Shown in pieces: positions 1-7,990 of a stretch of 64,000 bases of DNA. The notes under the pieces were generated by a model, which did no database searches, had not been told where the DNA came from, and worked only from the letters and a program-made list of their open reading frames with translations. The translations under genes were made by a program, and so were the position numbers. Where the stretch lies: positions 1,364,001 through 1,428,000 of the forward strand of contig NZ_CP134400.1 of NCBI RefSeq assembly GCF_002968285.2. The letters run 5' to 3'. Source of the DNA: Mycobacterium sp. ITM-2016-00318 (GTDB taxonomy: Bacteria > Actinomycetota > Actinomycetes > Mycobacteriales > Mycobacteriaceae). Position 1 is the first letter of the stretch; the number at the start of each line of letters is the position of its first letter.

Positions 1-1
1 C

Positions 2-496
2 ACCATCATCGAGGACCACCCGTACCTCAACGATCCGGACGGAGTGACACCGGTTCCGGGTGCATCCAACGCTCTGCGAAAGCTACGGGACCGCGGGCTG
101 CTGCTCGGTATCGTCAGCAACCAATCCGGTGTGGCGAAGGGTTTGATCACCCACGACGAGTTGGCTGCGGTGAACACACGGGTGGACGAGGTTCTCGGCC
201 CGTTCGACGCGTGGCAGGTCTGCGTGCACGATGACGGCGACGGCTGCGGTTGCCGCAAGCCTGCGCCGGGGATGGTGGTGGCCGCGGCCGATGCACTCGG
301 CGTGGATGCGACGCGGTGCGTGGTCATCGGCGACACCGGGGGCGACGTCAACGCCGCGCTCGCGGCAGGCGCCGATGCGGTGCTGGTTCCGACCGAACGC
401 ACCCTGCGTCACGAGATCAGTGACGCGCAGATGCGCGCGCGGGTCGCCGCCGATCTTCCCGCCGCGGTGTCACTGGTGTTGAGGGAGTGCCGATGA
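2..496 (+). CDS. gmhB: HAD-family phosphatase, GmhB-like (5' truncated)
   Basis: The frame is open from base 2, so the start and the N-terminal DxDGT nucleophile motif lie before the window. Visible motifs fit the HisB/GmhB branch of HAD phosphatases: an SNQSGV segment, a zinc-type cluster CVH...CGC just before RKPAPGM (from about base 221), and the GDTGGD motif near base 330. GmhB removes the 7-phosphate from heptose 1,7-bisphosphate, the step between the two HldE activities. The last bases overlap the downstream GT9 start (ATGA), and gmhA and hldE follow, so a heptose role is well supported by context. The zinc loop is shorter than in the enterobacterial enzyme. Histidinol-phosphatase activity is the alternative. 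Confidence 0.8.
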   Translation, partial: TIIEDHPYLNDPDGVTPVPGASNALRKLRDRGLLLGIVSNQSGVAKGLITHDELAAVNTRVDEVLGPFDAWQVCVHDDGDGCGCRKPAPGMVVAAADALGVDATRCVVIGDTGGDVNAALAAGADAVLVPTERTLRHEISDAQMRARVAADLPAAVSLVLRECR

Positions 497-1509
497 GCCA
501 CGCCCTCGTCGCCCGACTCGACAGCGCCGGTGATGTGCTCATCACCGGGCCCGCGGTGCGAGCAATCGCGGCTGCCAACGACTCGGTGACCTTCCTGTGC
601 GGGCCACGTGGCCGCGAGGCCGCGGAGCTGCTGCCCTCGGTGGACGAGGTGATCGAGTGGCAGGCGCCGTGGGTCGACTTCGACTCGCCGGAACTCACTG
701 CTGGACACGTTGATGCACTGATCAAGCAGCTGCGCGACATTCGGCCGGACCGGGTGTACATCTTCACGTCGTTTCACCAGTCACCGCTTCCGCTCGCCCT
801 CATCTGCCGCATGGCAGGGGCGCCGTGGGTCGGTGCGATCTGCGAGGACTATCCCGGCACGCTTCTCGACCTGCGACACCGCGTGCCCGACGGGATTCCG
901 GAACCGGAGCGGGCGCTCTCGCTCGCCCGCGCGGGCGGCGCTCCGCTGCCAAGCGGCGACGACGGTGCGCTGCGGATAAAATCTCCTGGGCCTGCCGCCC
1001 ACCTTGCCGACATCGTCACGGCCGCACCGTTTGTCGCCTTTCATCCCGGCGCCGCGGTCCCGGCGCGGCGACCGACCGCCGATCGCAGCGCCGCAATGGT
1101 GCGGGCCCTCGTCGGCAGCGGCTACCGGGTTCTCGTGACCGGCGCGCCCGACGAGAAGAGCCTGACCGCGGAGGTCGCGGGTGACGTGGCCGTCGACCTC
1201 GGCGGTCATACCACCTTGGCGACACTCGCCGCGGTCTACGCCTGCGCGCAGGTCGTCGTCGTACCGAACACCGGACCCGCGCACCTGGCCGCAGCGGTGG
1301 GCGTGCCGGTGGTGTCGCTCTTCGCGCCCGTTGTGCCCGCGTCGCAGTGGTTGCCGTACGGGCACAACGTGATCTGGCTCGGTGACCAGGACGCACCGTG
1401 CCAGCTGACCCGGGCCCGCGAATGCCCGGTGGCCGGCCACCCGTGTCTGGACGGCATCACCGACGCCGAACTGCTCGCCGCGGTCGCTCGATTGGAGGAG
1501 AACTCATGA
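493..1509 (+). CDS. Glycosyltransferase family 9 (heptosyltransferase-like), first copy
   Basis: A 338-residue GT9-like protein. The GT-B C-terminal half is visible: an FHPGAA segment that begins the nucleotide-sugar domain, and NTGPAHLAAAVGVPVVSLFAP, the GT9 hallmark found in WaaC/WaaF/WaaQ. GT9 enzymes transfer heptose from ADP-heptose. The start at 493 (ATG overlapping the preceding stop) is chosen over an in-frame GTG at 487. The stop overlaps the gmhA start (ATGA at 1506-1509), indicating translational coupling. Context (gmhB, gmhA, hldE) makes heptose the likely donor sugar; the acceptor cannot be read from sequence. Confidence 0.8.
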   Translation: MSHALVARLDSAGDVLITGPAVRAIAAANDSVTFLCGPRGREAAELLPSVDEVIEWQAPWVDFDSPELTAGHVDALIKQLRDIRPDRVYIFTSFHQSPLPLALICRMAGAPWVGAICEDYPGTLLDLRHRVPDGIPEPERALSLARAGGAPLPSGDDGALRIKSPGPAAHLADIVTAAPFVAFHPGAAVPARRPTADRSAAMVRALVGSGYRVLVTGAPDEKSLTAEVAGDVAVDLGGHTTLATLAAVYACAQVVVVPNTGPAHLAAAVGVPVVSLFAPVVPASQWLPYGHNVIWLGDQDAPCQLTRARECPVAGHPCLDGITDAELLAAVARLEENS

Positions 1510-2081
1510 TCCACAGCCACATGCAGGCATTGGGTGAGGCCGTGGGCCGCATCGGCCCCGAGGCTTCGCGACTCGCACTCTGGGGCAGGCAGCTTGCCGG
1601 CGTGTTGACCGGCGGCGGGCGGTTACTCGCCTGCGGCAACGGAGGTAGCGCCGCCGAGGCGCAACATCTGACCGCCGAGCTGGTCGGCCGGTTCCGTGAC
1701 GAACGAGCCCCCCTGTCGGCCATCGCGTTGCACGCCGACACCTCCGCACTTACCGCCATCGGCAACGACTACGGAATCGACGAGGTGTTCGCCCGCGGTG
1801 TGCGTGCACACGGCAGACCCGGCGACGTGCTCGTCTCCCTATCCACCAGCGGTACCAGCAGCAATGTGTTGACCGCCGTCAAGGCCGCGCACGAGGGTGG
1901 CCTGACCACCTGGGCACTGACCGGTCCGGCGCCGAACCCGTTGGCGGCGATGTGCGATGACGCGGTCTGTGTCGAGGCGAAGTCCACGGCGACAGTGCAG
2001 GAGATCCATCTTCTGCTCGTGCACGCGTTGTGCATCGCGATCGACGACGTGTTGATCGGCGAGGGGAGGCACAGTGCCTAG
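1506..2081 (+). CDS. gmhA: Sedoheptulose-7-phosphate isomerase GmhA
   Basis: A 191-residue SIS-domain protein, the usual GmhA length. It has GNGGSAAEAQH at residues 44-54 and the phosphate-binding STSGTSSN loop at 113-120, with a conserved Q-E-I-H segment in the C-terminal helix. GmhA converts sedoheptulose 7-phosphate to D-glycero-D-manno-heptose 7-phosphate, the entry step of nucleotide-heptose synthesis, in the cytoplasm. It overlaps the upstream GT9 by 4 bp and hldE by 8 bp. DiaA-type SIS proteins are the main alternative, but the neighbouring hldE and gmhB-like genes settle the assignment. Confidence 0.9.
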   Translation: MIHSHMQALGEAVGRIGPEASRLALWGRQLAGVLTGGGRLLACGNGGSAAEAQHLTAELVGRFRDERAPLSAIALHADTSALTAIGNDYGIDEVFARGVRAHGRPGDVLVSLSTSGTSSNVLTAVKAAHEGGLTTWALTGPAPNPLAAMCDDAVCVEAKSTATVQEIHLLLVHALCIAIDDVLIGEGRHSA

Positions 2082-3396
2082 GCCGCTGGTCGTCATCGGC
2101 GACGTGATGCTCGATGTCGACGTCGAGGGCTCGGCGAGCAGGCTGAGCCCGGAAGCGCCGGTGCCGGTCGTCGACACCGATCGGGTCTGGCGCCGCCCGG
2201 GGGGCGCCGGACTGGCCGCGGTACTGGCGGCGCGCACCGATTCCCCCGTGGTGCTGGTGACGGCGCTCGCCGATGATGCCGACGGACACGCGCTCCGCGA
2301 ACTCCTCGACGAGGCGGGGGTGGACGTCGTTGCGCTGCCGCTGAACGGAAGCACTGTGTGCAAGACGAGAATCCGCGCGCGGGGTCAGTCGATGCTGCGC
2401 CTCGACCACGGTGACGGGACCGCGGCAACGGAGCCGCTTCCGCGGCGCGCTGTCGACGTGCTCGAGGAGGCCCGCGCCATCTGCGTGGCGGACTACGGCC
2501 GTGGCGTCGCCGCCCATCCGGAGATCCGCGAGGCACTCACCCGGGCCTGCGAACACATTCCGGTGGTGTGGGACCCACATCCGCGGGGGGCGTCGCCGAT
2601 TCCCGGTTGCTGGTTGGTGACGCCGAACCAGGCCGAAGCACAGGACGCGTCGGCGGCGTCGCTGCTGCAGCAGTGGTCTGCCCGAGCGGTCTCGGTGACC
2701 ATGGGCGCGAGCGGTGCCCTTCTGGCCACAGGTGACGGGTCGGTGCATGTCCCGACACACGGGGTGTCGGCTGCCGGTGATCCCTGCGGTGCGGGGGACC
2801 GGTTCGCCGTCGCGGCCGCGCTGGCGTTCGCCGAGAACGCCGATGCGCACGAAGCGGTCACCGCCGCCGTCGGCGCAGCAACGGATTTCATCGCGGCGGG
2901 CGGTGCCGTCGGGGTATCTCGCCCGGCGCCGGTGGGTGCGCGGGGGAGCGGCAACGCGGCCGGTGGCGTGGAGGCCGTCCGTCGAAGGGGCGGCAGGCTG
3001 GTGGCCACCGGCGGATGCTTCGACCTGCTGCATACCGGTCACGTCCGTCTGCTGCACGAGGCCCGCCAACTCGGCGATGCCCTCGTGGTGCTGCTCAACT
3101 CCGACGATTCGGTTCGGGCTATGAAGGGGCCGACGAGGCCGGTGATGGCCGCAGCGGACCGTGCGCGGGTGCTGTCGGCACTCGAATGCGTCGACGAGGT
3201 GATCATCTTCGACGAGCATTCGCCCGAGACGGCGTTGGAGCAGCTTCGGCCCGACGTGTGGGTCAAGGGCGGTGACTACGTGGAGGCCGATCTGCCAGAG
3301 GCCGCGGTGGTGCGAAGGCACGGCGGTGAGGTCGTGCTACTGCCCACGGTGGCGGGCTACTCCTCATCCAAACTGATCGCAGCGGCGCGGTCATGA
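2074..3396 (+). CDS. hldE: Bifunctional heptose 7-P kinase / heptose 1-P adenylyltransferase HldE
   Basis: A 440-residue two-domain protein, slightly shorter than the roughly 477 residues of E. coli HldE. The N-terminal PfkB-type kinase (about 1-285) carries GDVMLD at 9-14, a RLSPEAPVPVV segment as in HldE, and the anion-hole motif GAGD at 239-242. The C-terminal nucleotidyltransferase (about 307-440) carries GCFDLLHTGH at 314-323 with the HxGH signature, then KGGDY. It makes heptose 1,7-bisphosphate, and after GmhB dephosphorylation joins the 1-phosphate to ATP giving ADP-heptose. Starts with GTG inside the end of gmhA. As I recall, M. tuberculosis instead has a GDP-heptose type set (gmhA/gmhB/hddA) elsewhere, so hldE here is notable. 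Confidence 0.9.
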   Translation: MPRPLVVIGDVMLDVDVEGSASRLSPEAPVPVVDTDRVWRRPGGAGLAAVLAARTDSPVVLVTALADDADGHALRELLDEAGVDVVALPLNGSTVCKTRIRARGQSMLRLDHGDGTAATEPLPRRAVDVLEEARAICVADYGRGVAAHPEIREALTRACEHIPVVWDPHPRGASPIPGCWLVTPNQAEAQDASAASLLQQWSARAVSVTMGASGALLATGDGSVHVPTHGVSAAGDPCGAGDRFAVAAALAFAENADAHEAVTAAVGAATDFIAAGGAVGVSRPAPVGARGSGNAAGGVEAVRRRGGRLVATGGCFDLLHTGHVRLLHEARQLGDALVVLLNSDDSVRAMKGPTRPVMAAADRARVLSALECVDEVIIFDEHSPETALEQLRPDVWVKGGDYVEADLPEAAVVRRHGGEVVLLPTVAGYSSSKLIAAARS

Positions 3397-3419
3397 TCTT
3401 CAGTCAAAGGAGCCAAATC

Positions 3420-4106
3420 ATGACATTGGGCAACATCCTCATCACCGGGGGCGCATCCGGCCTCGGCGCAGCGACCGTGAAAGCAGTTGCACGCCACGGC
3501 GGTACACCGTTGGTGATCGACCAGCGAAACGTCGAAGGGGACATCGCGTTCGAGCCGGCCGACCTCGCCGACACCGCCGCGGTCGATGCGGCGGTGCGCG
3601 CCCTCGCCGATCGGGTCGGCGACCGCATCGACGGTGTGTTCACCGCCGCGGGCATCGACTCGTGCGGCAAGCTCGACGACGTCGCGGCCAAGGAGTGGGA
3701 GCGGGTCATCCACGTCAACCTGCTGGGCACCGCCGCGGTCATCCGGGCCGCGTTGCCGTACCTGAAGACGACCGGCGGCCGAATCGTCACGTGCGCCTCG
3801 ACATTGGGCATCAAGGCGGTCAGCGACGCCACCGCGTACTGCGCCTCGAAGTTCGGGGTCGTCGGGTTCAGCAGGGCACTCGCCGCCGAGCTCGCCGGCG
3901 AAGTCGGTGTCACGACACTGATTCCCGGCGGAATGCACACGCCGTTCTTCGACGGTCGCACCGAGCAGTACAAGCCGCCGCCGGACGCGAAACTGAACAA
4001 GCCCGAAGACGTCGCGGAGACGGTCGTCTTCGCACTGATGCAGCCGGCGGGGTGCGAGGTGCGCGAATTGGTGGTGTGTTCGTCGACGGAGTCTTCATGG
4101 CCATGA
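3420..4106 (+). CDS. Short-chain dehydrogenase/reductase of the heptose operon
   Basis: A 228-residue classical SDR: TGGASGLG cofactor loop near the N terminus, the IHVNLLGTA segment, and the YCASK catalytic motif. Start 3420 is preferred because AAAGGAG lies at 3406-3412; an upstream ATG at 3393 overlaps the hldE stop. The gene ends inside the next GT9 gene (10-bp overlap). It is not HldD: that epimerase is an extended SDR of about 310 residues. The substrate is unknown; a sugar or sugar-nucleotide carbonyl is an inference from the operon only. Confidence 0.8.
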   Translation: MTLGNILITGGASGLGAATVKAVARHGGTPLVIDQRNVEGDIAFEPADLADTAAVDAAVRALADRVGDRIDGVFTAAGIDSCGKLDDVAAKEWERVIHVNLLGTAAVIRAALPYLKTTGGRIVTCASTLGIKAVSDATAYCASKFGVVGFSRALAAELAGEVGVTTLIPGGMHTPFFDGRTEQYKPPPDAKLNKPEDVAETVVFALMQPAGCEVRELVVCSSTESSWP

Positions 4107-5038
4107 CGCGCGGGACGATCGTCGTCCTTCGCGCCCTCGGGCTCGGTGACCTGCTCACCGGGATTCCGGCGTTGCGCGGACTTCGCAACGCCTATCCCGA
4201 TGCGAACATCGTCCTCGCCACGCCGGAACCGCTGCGCTCGCTGGCGATGCACAGCCAAGCGATCGACGAGGTGCTGCCCACCGCCGGACTTGGCGCCCTG
4301 CCACCGTTGCGTCCTCCGCCGGACATGGCGGTGAACCTGCACGGCAGCGGTCCGGAAAGCATCGCCGACCTTCGGGCGCTGGCTCCAGGGACACTGCTGA
4401 GCCACCGCCACCAGGACCACTCCGACCTGGCGGGTCCGCCATGGCGGTCCGACATGCATGAGGTCGACCGGTGGTGCGCAATGCTGGAATGGTTCGGCAT
4501 CCCCTGCGGTCCGAACGACTTGGGTCTCGCCCGGCCATCCGGTCACCCCGACCGCTCCGGCACGGTCGTCATACATCCTGGCGCGGCGGCGGCGGCACGG
4601 CGATGGCCTGCCAATCGGTTCGCCGCGGTGGCTTCCGCACTCGTCGCACAGGGCAACGACGTCGTCATCACAGGAAGCGCAGGCGAACTGGAGTTGGCCC
4701 ACTCGGTGGCCGGGCAGGCGGGGCTGCCCGAAACCGCTGTGCTGGCAGGCTTGTTGGACCTGATGGATATGGTCGCGTTGATTCACGACTGCAAGCTCCT
4801 CGTCTGCGGGGACACCGGCGTCGGTCATATCGCGACGGCCACCGGAACACCGTCTGTGGTGCTGTTCGGACCGACGCCGCCGCAGTGGTGGGGACCGCGT
4901 GGCAATGGGCCACATGTCGCCGTCTGGGCGGGCGACAGAGGTGATCCGCACGCCGAGGTGCCCGATCCGGGTCTGCTGCTCATCACCGTGGCGCGGGTAC
5001 TGGAAGCGACGCGGGAAGTTCTTCGGGAGTGCGCATGA
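4097..5038 (+). CDS. Glycosyltransferase family 9 (heptosyltransferase-like), second copy
   Basis: A 313-residue GT9 protein with an N-terminal LRALGLGDLLTGIPALRGL segment typical of heptosyltransferases (acceptor-side domain) and the C-terminal GDTGVGHIATATGTPSVVLFGPT motif. It begins inside the SDR gene (ATG 4097; another ATG at 4103 overlaps the SDR stop) and ends with an ATGA overlap with the dehydrogenase gene. It diverges clearly from the first GT9 copy at 493, so the pair may act one after the other on a growing glycan, as WaaC and WaaF do. Donor and acceptor are inferred. Confidence 0.82.
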   Translation: MAMTRGTIVVLRALGLGDLLTGIPALRGLRNAYPDANIVLATPEPLRSLAMHSQAIDEVLPTAGLGALPPLRPPPDMAVNLHGSGPESIADLRALAPGTLLSHRHQDHSDLAGPPWRSDMHEVDRWCAMLEWFGIPCGPNDLGLARPSGHPDRSGTVVIHPGAAAAARRWPANRFAAVASALVAQGNDVVITGSAGELELAHSVAGQAGLPETAVLAGLLDLMDMVALIHDCKLLVCGDTGVGHIATATGTPSVVLFGPTPPQWWGPRGNGPHVAVWAGDRGDPHAEVPDPGLLLITVARVLEATREVLRECA

Positions 5039-6336
5039 CAGGACGACGTGTTGGTGTTGTCGGCGCGGGCTACGTCGGGTTGACGACCGCTGTCTGCCTT
5101 GCCGAAACCGAGCACGACACGGTGTGTGTCGATGTCGATGTCGCCAAAGTCGACAGTCTGAGCCGAGCCGCCACGATGCTCGACGAACCCGGACTGCCCT
5201 TCCTTCTGGTGCGTGGACTCCGGTCGGGAGACCTGCGCTTCACATCCGACTACGCGGAGTTGGCCGACCGTGACGTTGTTTTCGTCTGCGTTCCGACTCC
5301 GAGCGCGGCCGACGGGTCGACGAATCTCAGCTTCGTCGACGCTGCCGTCGGCGAGCTCGCCTCGGTGCTGCGTCCTGGAGCTGTCATCGCGCTGAAATCG
5401 ACTGTTCCGGTCGGAACGACGCGACGAGTCGCGCAGCGGTTGCACGAGACAGGGATCTCCGTCGTCGCGAACCCGGAATTCCTCCGCGAGGGACACGCCA
5501 TCTACGACTTCCGTCATCCCGACCGAATCATCGTCGGAGCCGACGGCGGGCGCGCCGCGACGACGGTGGCCGAGTTGTGCGGCAGCGCAGGGGCATACAC
5601 GCTGCAGATGAGCCCCGAGAGTGCGGAACTGGCCAAGTACGCGAGCAACGCCTTTCTGGCCGTGAAGATCTCGTATGCGAACTCGCTGGCACGACTCTGC
5701 GCACAAGTGGGGGCGAACATCGACGACGTCACCCGATGCATGGGAGCCGATGTCCGCATCGGCGGTCACTTCCTGGCACCCGGTCCCGGTTGGGGTGGTT
5801 CGTGTCTGCCCAAGGACACCGCCTCGCTGCTGCACAGCGGTCGGTCCAACGGTGTCGAGTTGGCCGAGGTGGCGGCGGCATGCGAGACCAACGCCGCCCA
5901 ACCCGGCCGCGTCGCTGCGACGCTCGACCGCGCGATGGGTGTTCCGCTGCGGACGGCAAGGGTGACCGCATTGGGGCTGACGTTCAAGGCGGGCACCAAC
6001 GATGTGCGTGATTCGCCCGCGCTGACCATCTGCGGCGAGCTGATCCGGGCCGGCGCCCAGATCACCGGCTTCGATCCGAAGTTGGCGTCGATCGATCCGG
6101 CTGCGTTGCGGCACTCCTCGATCGTCGCCGTCGATGATGCCTACCTGGCCGCCAAGGGCGCCGACGCCATCGTGCTGCTGACCGAATGGCCCGAGTTCAG
6201 GGACCTGGACTGGTCGGCGATCGCCGACCAGGCACCCGGCGCGGTCGTGCTCGACACCCGCAACCTGCTCGACGCCGCGGTCATCACCGACGCCGGGCTG
6301 CGCTATATCGGTAACGGCGTCCCCGGCGGTTTCTAG
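5035..6336 (+). CDS. ugd: UDP-glucose/nucleotide-sugar 6-dehydrogenase
   Basis: A 433-residue member of the UDP-glucose/GDP-mannose dehydrogenase family. The Rossmann motif GAGYVGL is at residues 10-16, the NPEFLREG segment is present, and the catalytic cysteine is Cys257 in GGSCLPKD; the C-terminal UDP-binding domain follows. The reaction is a two-step NAD+ oxidation of UDP-glucose to UDP-glucuronate. Start 5035 (ATGA overlap) is preferred; GTG 5029 is possible. As the last gene of the heptose operon it suggests that the glycan also carries a uronic acid, unless the enzyme acts on a heptose nucleotide, which the sequence cannot show. Confidence 0.88.
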   Translation: MTGRRVGVVGAGYVGLTTAVCLAETEHDTVCVDVDVAKVDSLSRAATMLDEPGLPFLLVRGLRSGDLRFTSDYAELADRDVVFVCVPTPSAADGSTNLSFVDAAVGELASVLRPGAVIALKSTVPVGTTRRVAQRLHETGISVVANPEFLREGHAIYDFRHPDRIIVGADGGRAATTVAELCGSAGAYTLQMSPESAELAKYASNAFLAVKISYANSLARLCAQVGANIDDVTRCMGADVRIGGHFLAPGPGWGGSCLPKDTASLLHSGRSNGVELAEVAAACETNAAQPGRVAATLDRAMGVPLRTARVTALGLTFKAGTNDVRDSPALTICGELIRAGAQITGFDPKLASIDPAALRHSSIVAVDDAYLAAKGADAIVLLTEWPEFRDLDWSAIADQAPGAVVLDTRNLLDAAVITDAGLRYIGNGVPGGF

Positions 6337-7349
6337 CCGCGCGCCACCTTCCGGATCAGCCGTGCGGTGCTGTCCTCCAGAATGGCCTGCTTCTCACCGG
6401 CGTTCCTGACGCGGTCGGCCCGCCGCACGCCTGCGGCGATGGTCAGGCCCTTCTCGTAGCCCTCGACAACCCGAGGGTCGACATACGAACTGCGGGCCAC
6501 GGCGGGCGTGTTGCCCAGCTCTTCGGAAACCTCTTTCATCACCGCGGACTCCACCCGCTTGATGACGGTTTTGTTCACCGGCGGATCGGTGTCGACGAAG
6601 GCCGCGGCCGCCAGCACCGTGCCGTGCCAGGTTCGCAGATCCTTCACGGTGTACTCGGCGCCGACGAGTTCCTTGAACCTCGCGTTGAGATCGTCGGAGT
6701 GGATGTCGCGCCATTCGTTCGCGCTACGGCACGACAGGAAGCGATCGGTTCTGTTCGGCCGCCGCAGCAGCGCACGCACCGAACGCACCACCTCGGGGTC
6801 GTCGATCAGCAGCGTGCGGCGGACCCCGCTCTTGGCGGGGAAGTCGAACTCGACCGCTTCTCGCTGCAGCGAGACGTGCTCGCACAGCAGCGTCGAGATG
6901 CCGAAGGAGTTGTTCTCCTCGGCGTACTGCTCGCCGCCGGCCCGGAAGTACCCGAGGTCGAGGAGTTGCAGCGCCAGGGCGAGCACCCGTTCGCGGTCGA
7001 GTCCGCGCCTGCGCAGGTCAGCCGCGATGTGTCTGCGCATTTCGGGCAACGACTTCGACATCTCCAGCACCCGGTCGAACTTCTCCTCGGCGCGTTCCTC
7101 CTGCCACTTCTCGTGATAGAGGTATTGCCTGCGCCCCGCGGCGTCGGTTCCCACGGCCTGGATGTGGCCGTTCTCATACGGGCAGATCCAGACTTTCTTC
7201 CAGGCAGGCGGAATGACGAGGTCCTTGATTCTGGTGAGCGTCGCCTCGTCGCTGATGGGTTTGCCGTCTGGGTCGTGATAGGAGAATCCGCGCCCGCGCC
7301 GGACTCGGCTGAGTCCGGGGCCGCTCACTAGGCTTCGGCGCAGCCGCAT
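6333..7349 (-). CDS. DNA topoisomerase IB (poxvirus/bacterial type)
   Basis: A 338-residue type IB topoisomerase of the compact bacterial class. The N-terminal DNA-binding lobe includes FSYHDPDGKPISDEATLTRI and IPPAWKKVWI; the catalytic domain contains KSGVRR, RTWHGT and a candidate nucleophile Tyr289 in RSSYVDPRV. These enzymes relax supercoils through a 3'-phosphotyrosyl intermediate without ATP. The ATG at 7349 gives the full domain. It is convergent with ugd, and the two TAG stops share the CTAG at 6333-6336. It is accessory to the essential TopA and gyrase. Confidence 0.88.
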   Translation of the reverse strand: MRLRRSLVSGPGLSRVRRGRGFSYHDPDGKPISDEATLTRIKDLVIPPAWKKVWICPYENGHIQAVGTDAAGRRQYLYHEKWQEERAEEKFDRVLEMSKSLPEMRRHIAADLRRRGLDRERVLALALQLLDLGYFRAGGEQYAEENNSFGISTLLCEHVSLQREAVEFDFPAKSGVRRTLLIDDPEVVRSVRALLRRPNRTDRFLSCRSANEWRDIHSDDLNARFKELVGAEYTVKDLRTWHGTVLAAAAFVDTDPPVNKTVIKRVESAVMKEVSEELGNTPAVARSSYVDPRVVEGYEKGLTIAAGVRRADRVRNAGEKQAILEDSTARLIRKVARG

Positions 7350-7360
7350 GTAGGCCTGCC

Positions 7361-7386
7361 GTTACAGATTCGCTCAGGTTGGGTAT
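7361..7386 (+). promoter_or_regulatory. Candidate SigF promoter for usfX-sigF
   Basis: GTTA at 7361-7364 is followed after 16 nt by GGGTAT at 7381-7386, matching the mycobacterial SigF consensus (GTTT, 15-17 nt, GGGTAT) except for one -35 base. It lies between the divergent topoisomerase gene and usfX, about 170 nt before the usfX ATG. An autoregulated SigF promoter before usfX-sigF is established in mycobacteria, so position supports the call. Confidence 0.5.
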
Positions 7387-7558
7387 CAGACATCGATGTC
7401 ACTGCATCATCGGCGCGCGGCGCGACAGCTGGAAGGCGTTCATCCAGCGTTATTACCCCGCCGAAAGTCACATCACACGTGTCAGATTGTCGGGTACTCC
7501 GGTGGTTAGCTGGGATATCACTTGGAGTAATGTCGGGGCGACATTGCCGGGAGGTTTT

Positions 7559-7990
7559 ATGGCGGACGAGCACAACAACAACGGTCACCAACGCGGTGAT
7601 CGTCCAGTCGAGGTCCGCGTTTCGGCGCAACTGGAAAATCTTGCCGTGGTGCGCACCGTCGTCGCCGCCATCGGCACATTCGAGGATCTCGACTTCGACG
7701 CGGTGTCCGACCTCCGACTCGCTGTCGACGAAGCCTGCACGAGGTTGATCCGGTCGGCCATGCCGGACTCGACACTTGTGCTCGTCGTCCACCCCCGGGA
7801 TACCGAGGTGGTGGTCGAGGCGTCGACCACATGCAAGAGCCAGGACATCCTGACTCCGGGCAGCTTCAGCTGGCATGTGCTGAGCTCGCTGACCGATGAA
7901 GTGAAAACCTTCCACGACGGCCGGGGCGCCGAAGAGGGCCGGTTGTTCGGCATATCCATGACGACGAGGCGAGCGAGTTCGCTCAGGTGA
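7559..7990 (+). CDS. usfX: Anti-sigma F factor UsfX (RsbW family)
   Basis: A 143-residue HATPase_c-type anti-sigma factor. The N-box region DLRLAVDEACTRLI (51-64) and a shortened C-terminal ATP-lid region are visible. UsfX binds SigF and holds it inactive until STAS-domain antagonists displace it. ATG 7559 is preceded by GGGAGG, a good ribosome binding site; an open frame extends upstream but has no support. The stop overlaps the sigF GTG (GTGA at 7987-7990), the usual coupling of anti-sigma and sigma genes. Equivalent to Rv3287c. Confidence 0.9.
   Translation: MADEHNNNGHQRGDRPVEVRVSAQLENLAVVRTVVAAIGTFEDLDFDAVSDLRLAVDEACTRLIRSAMPDSTLVLVVHPRDTEVVVEASTTCKSQDILTPGSFSWHVLSSLTDEVKTFHDGRGAEEGRLFGISMTTRRASSLR

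Noticed and set aside
3420..4106. SDR as HldD epimerase
   Set aside because: Too short and of the classical YxxxK type with no extended sugar-nucleotide domain.
7492..7497. GGGTAC as the SigF -10 for usfX
   Set aside because: No GTTT-like -35 at 15-17 nt; the element at 7361-7386 fits much better.
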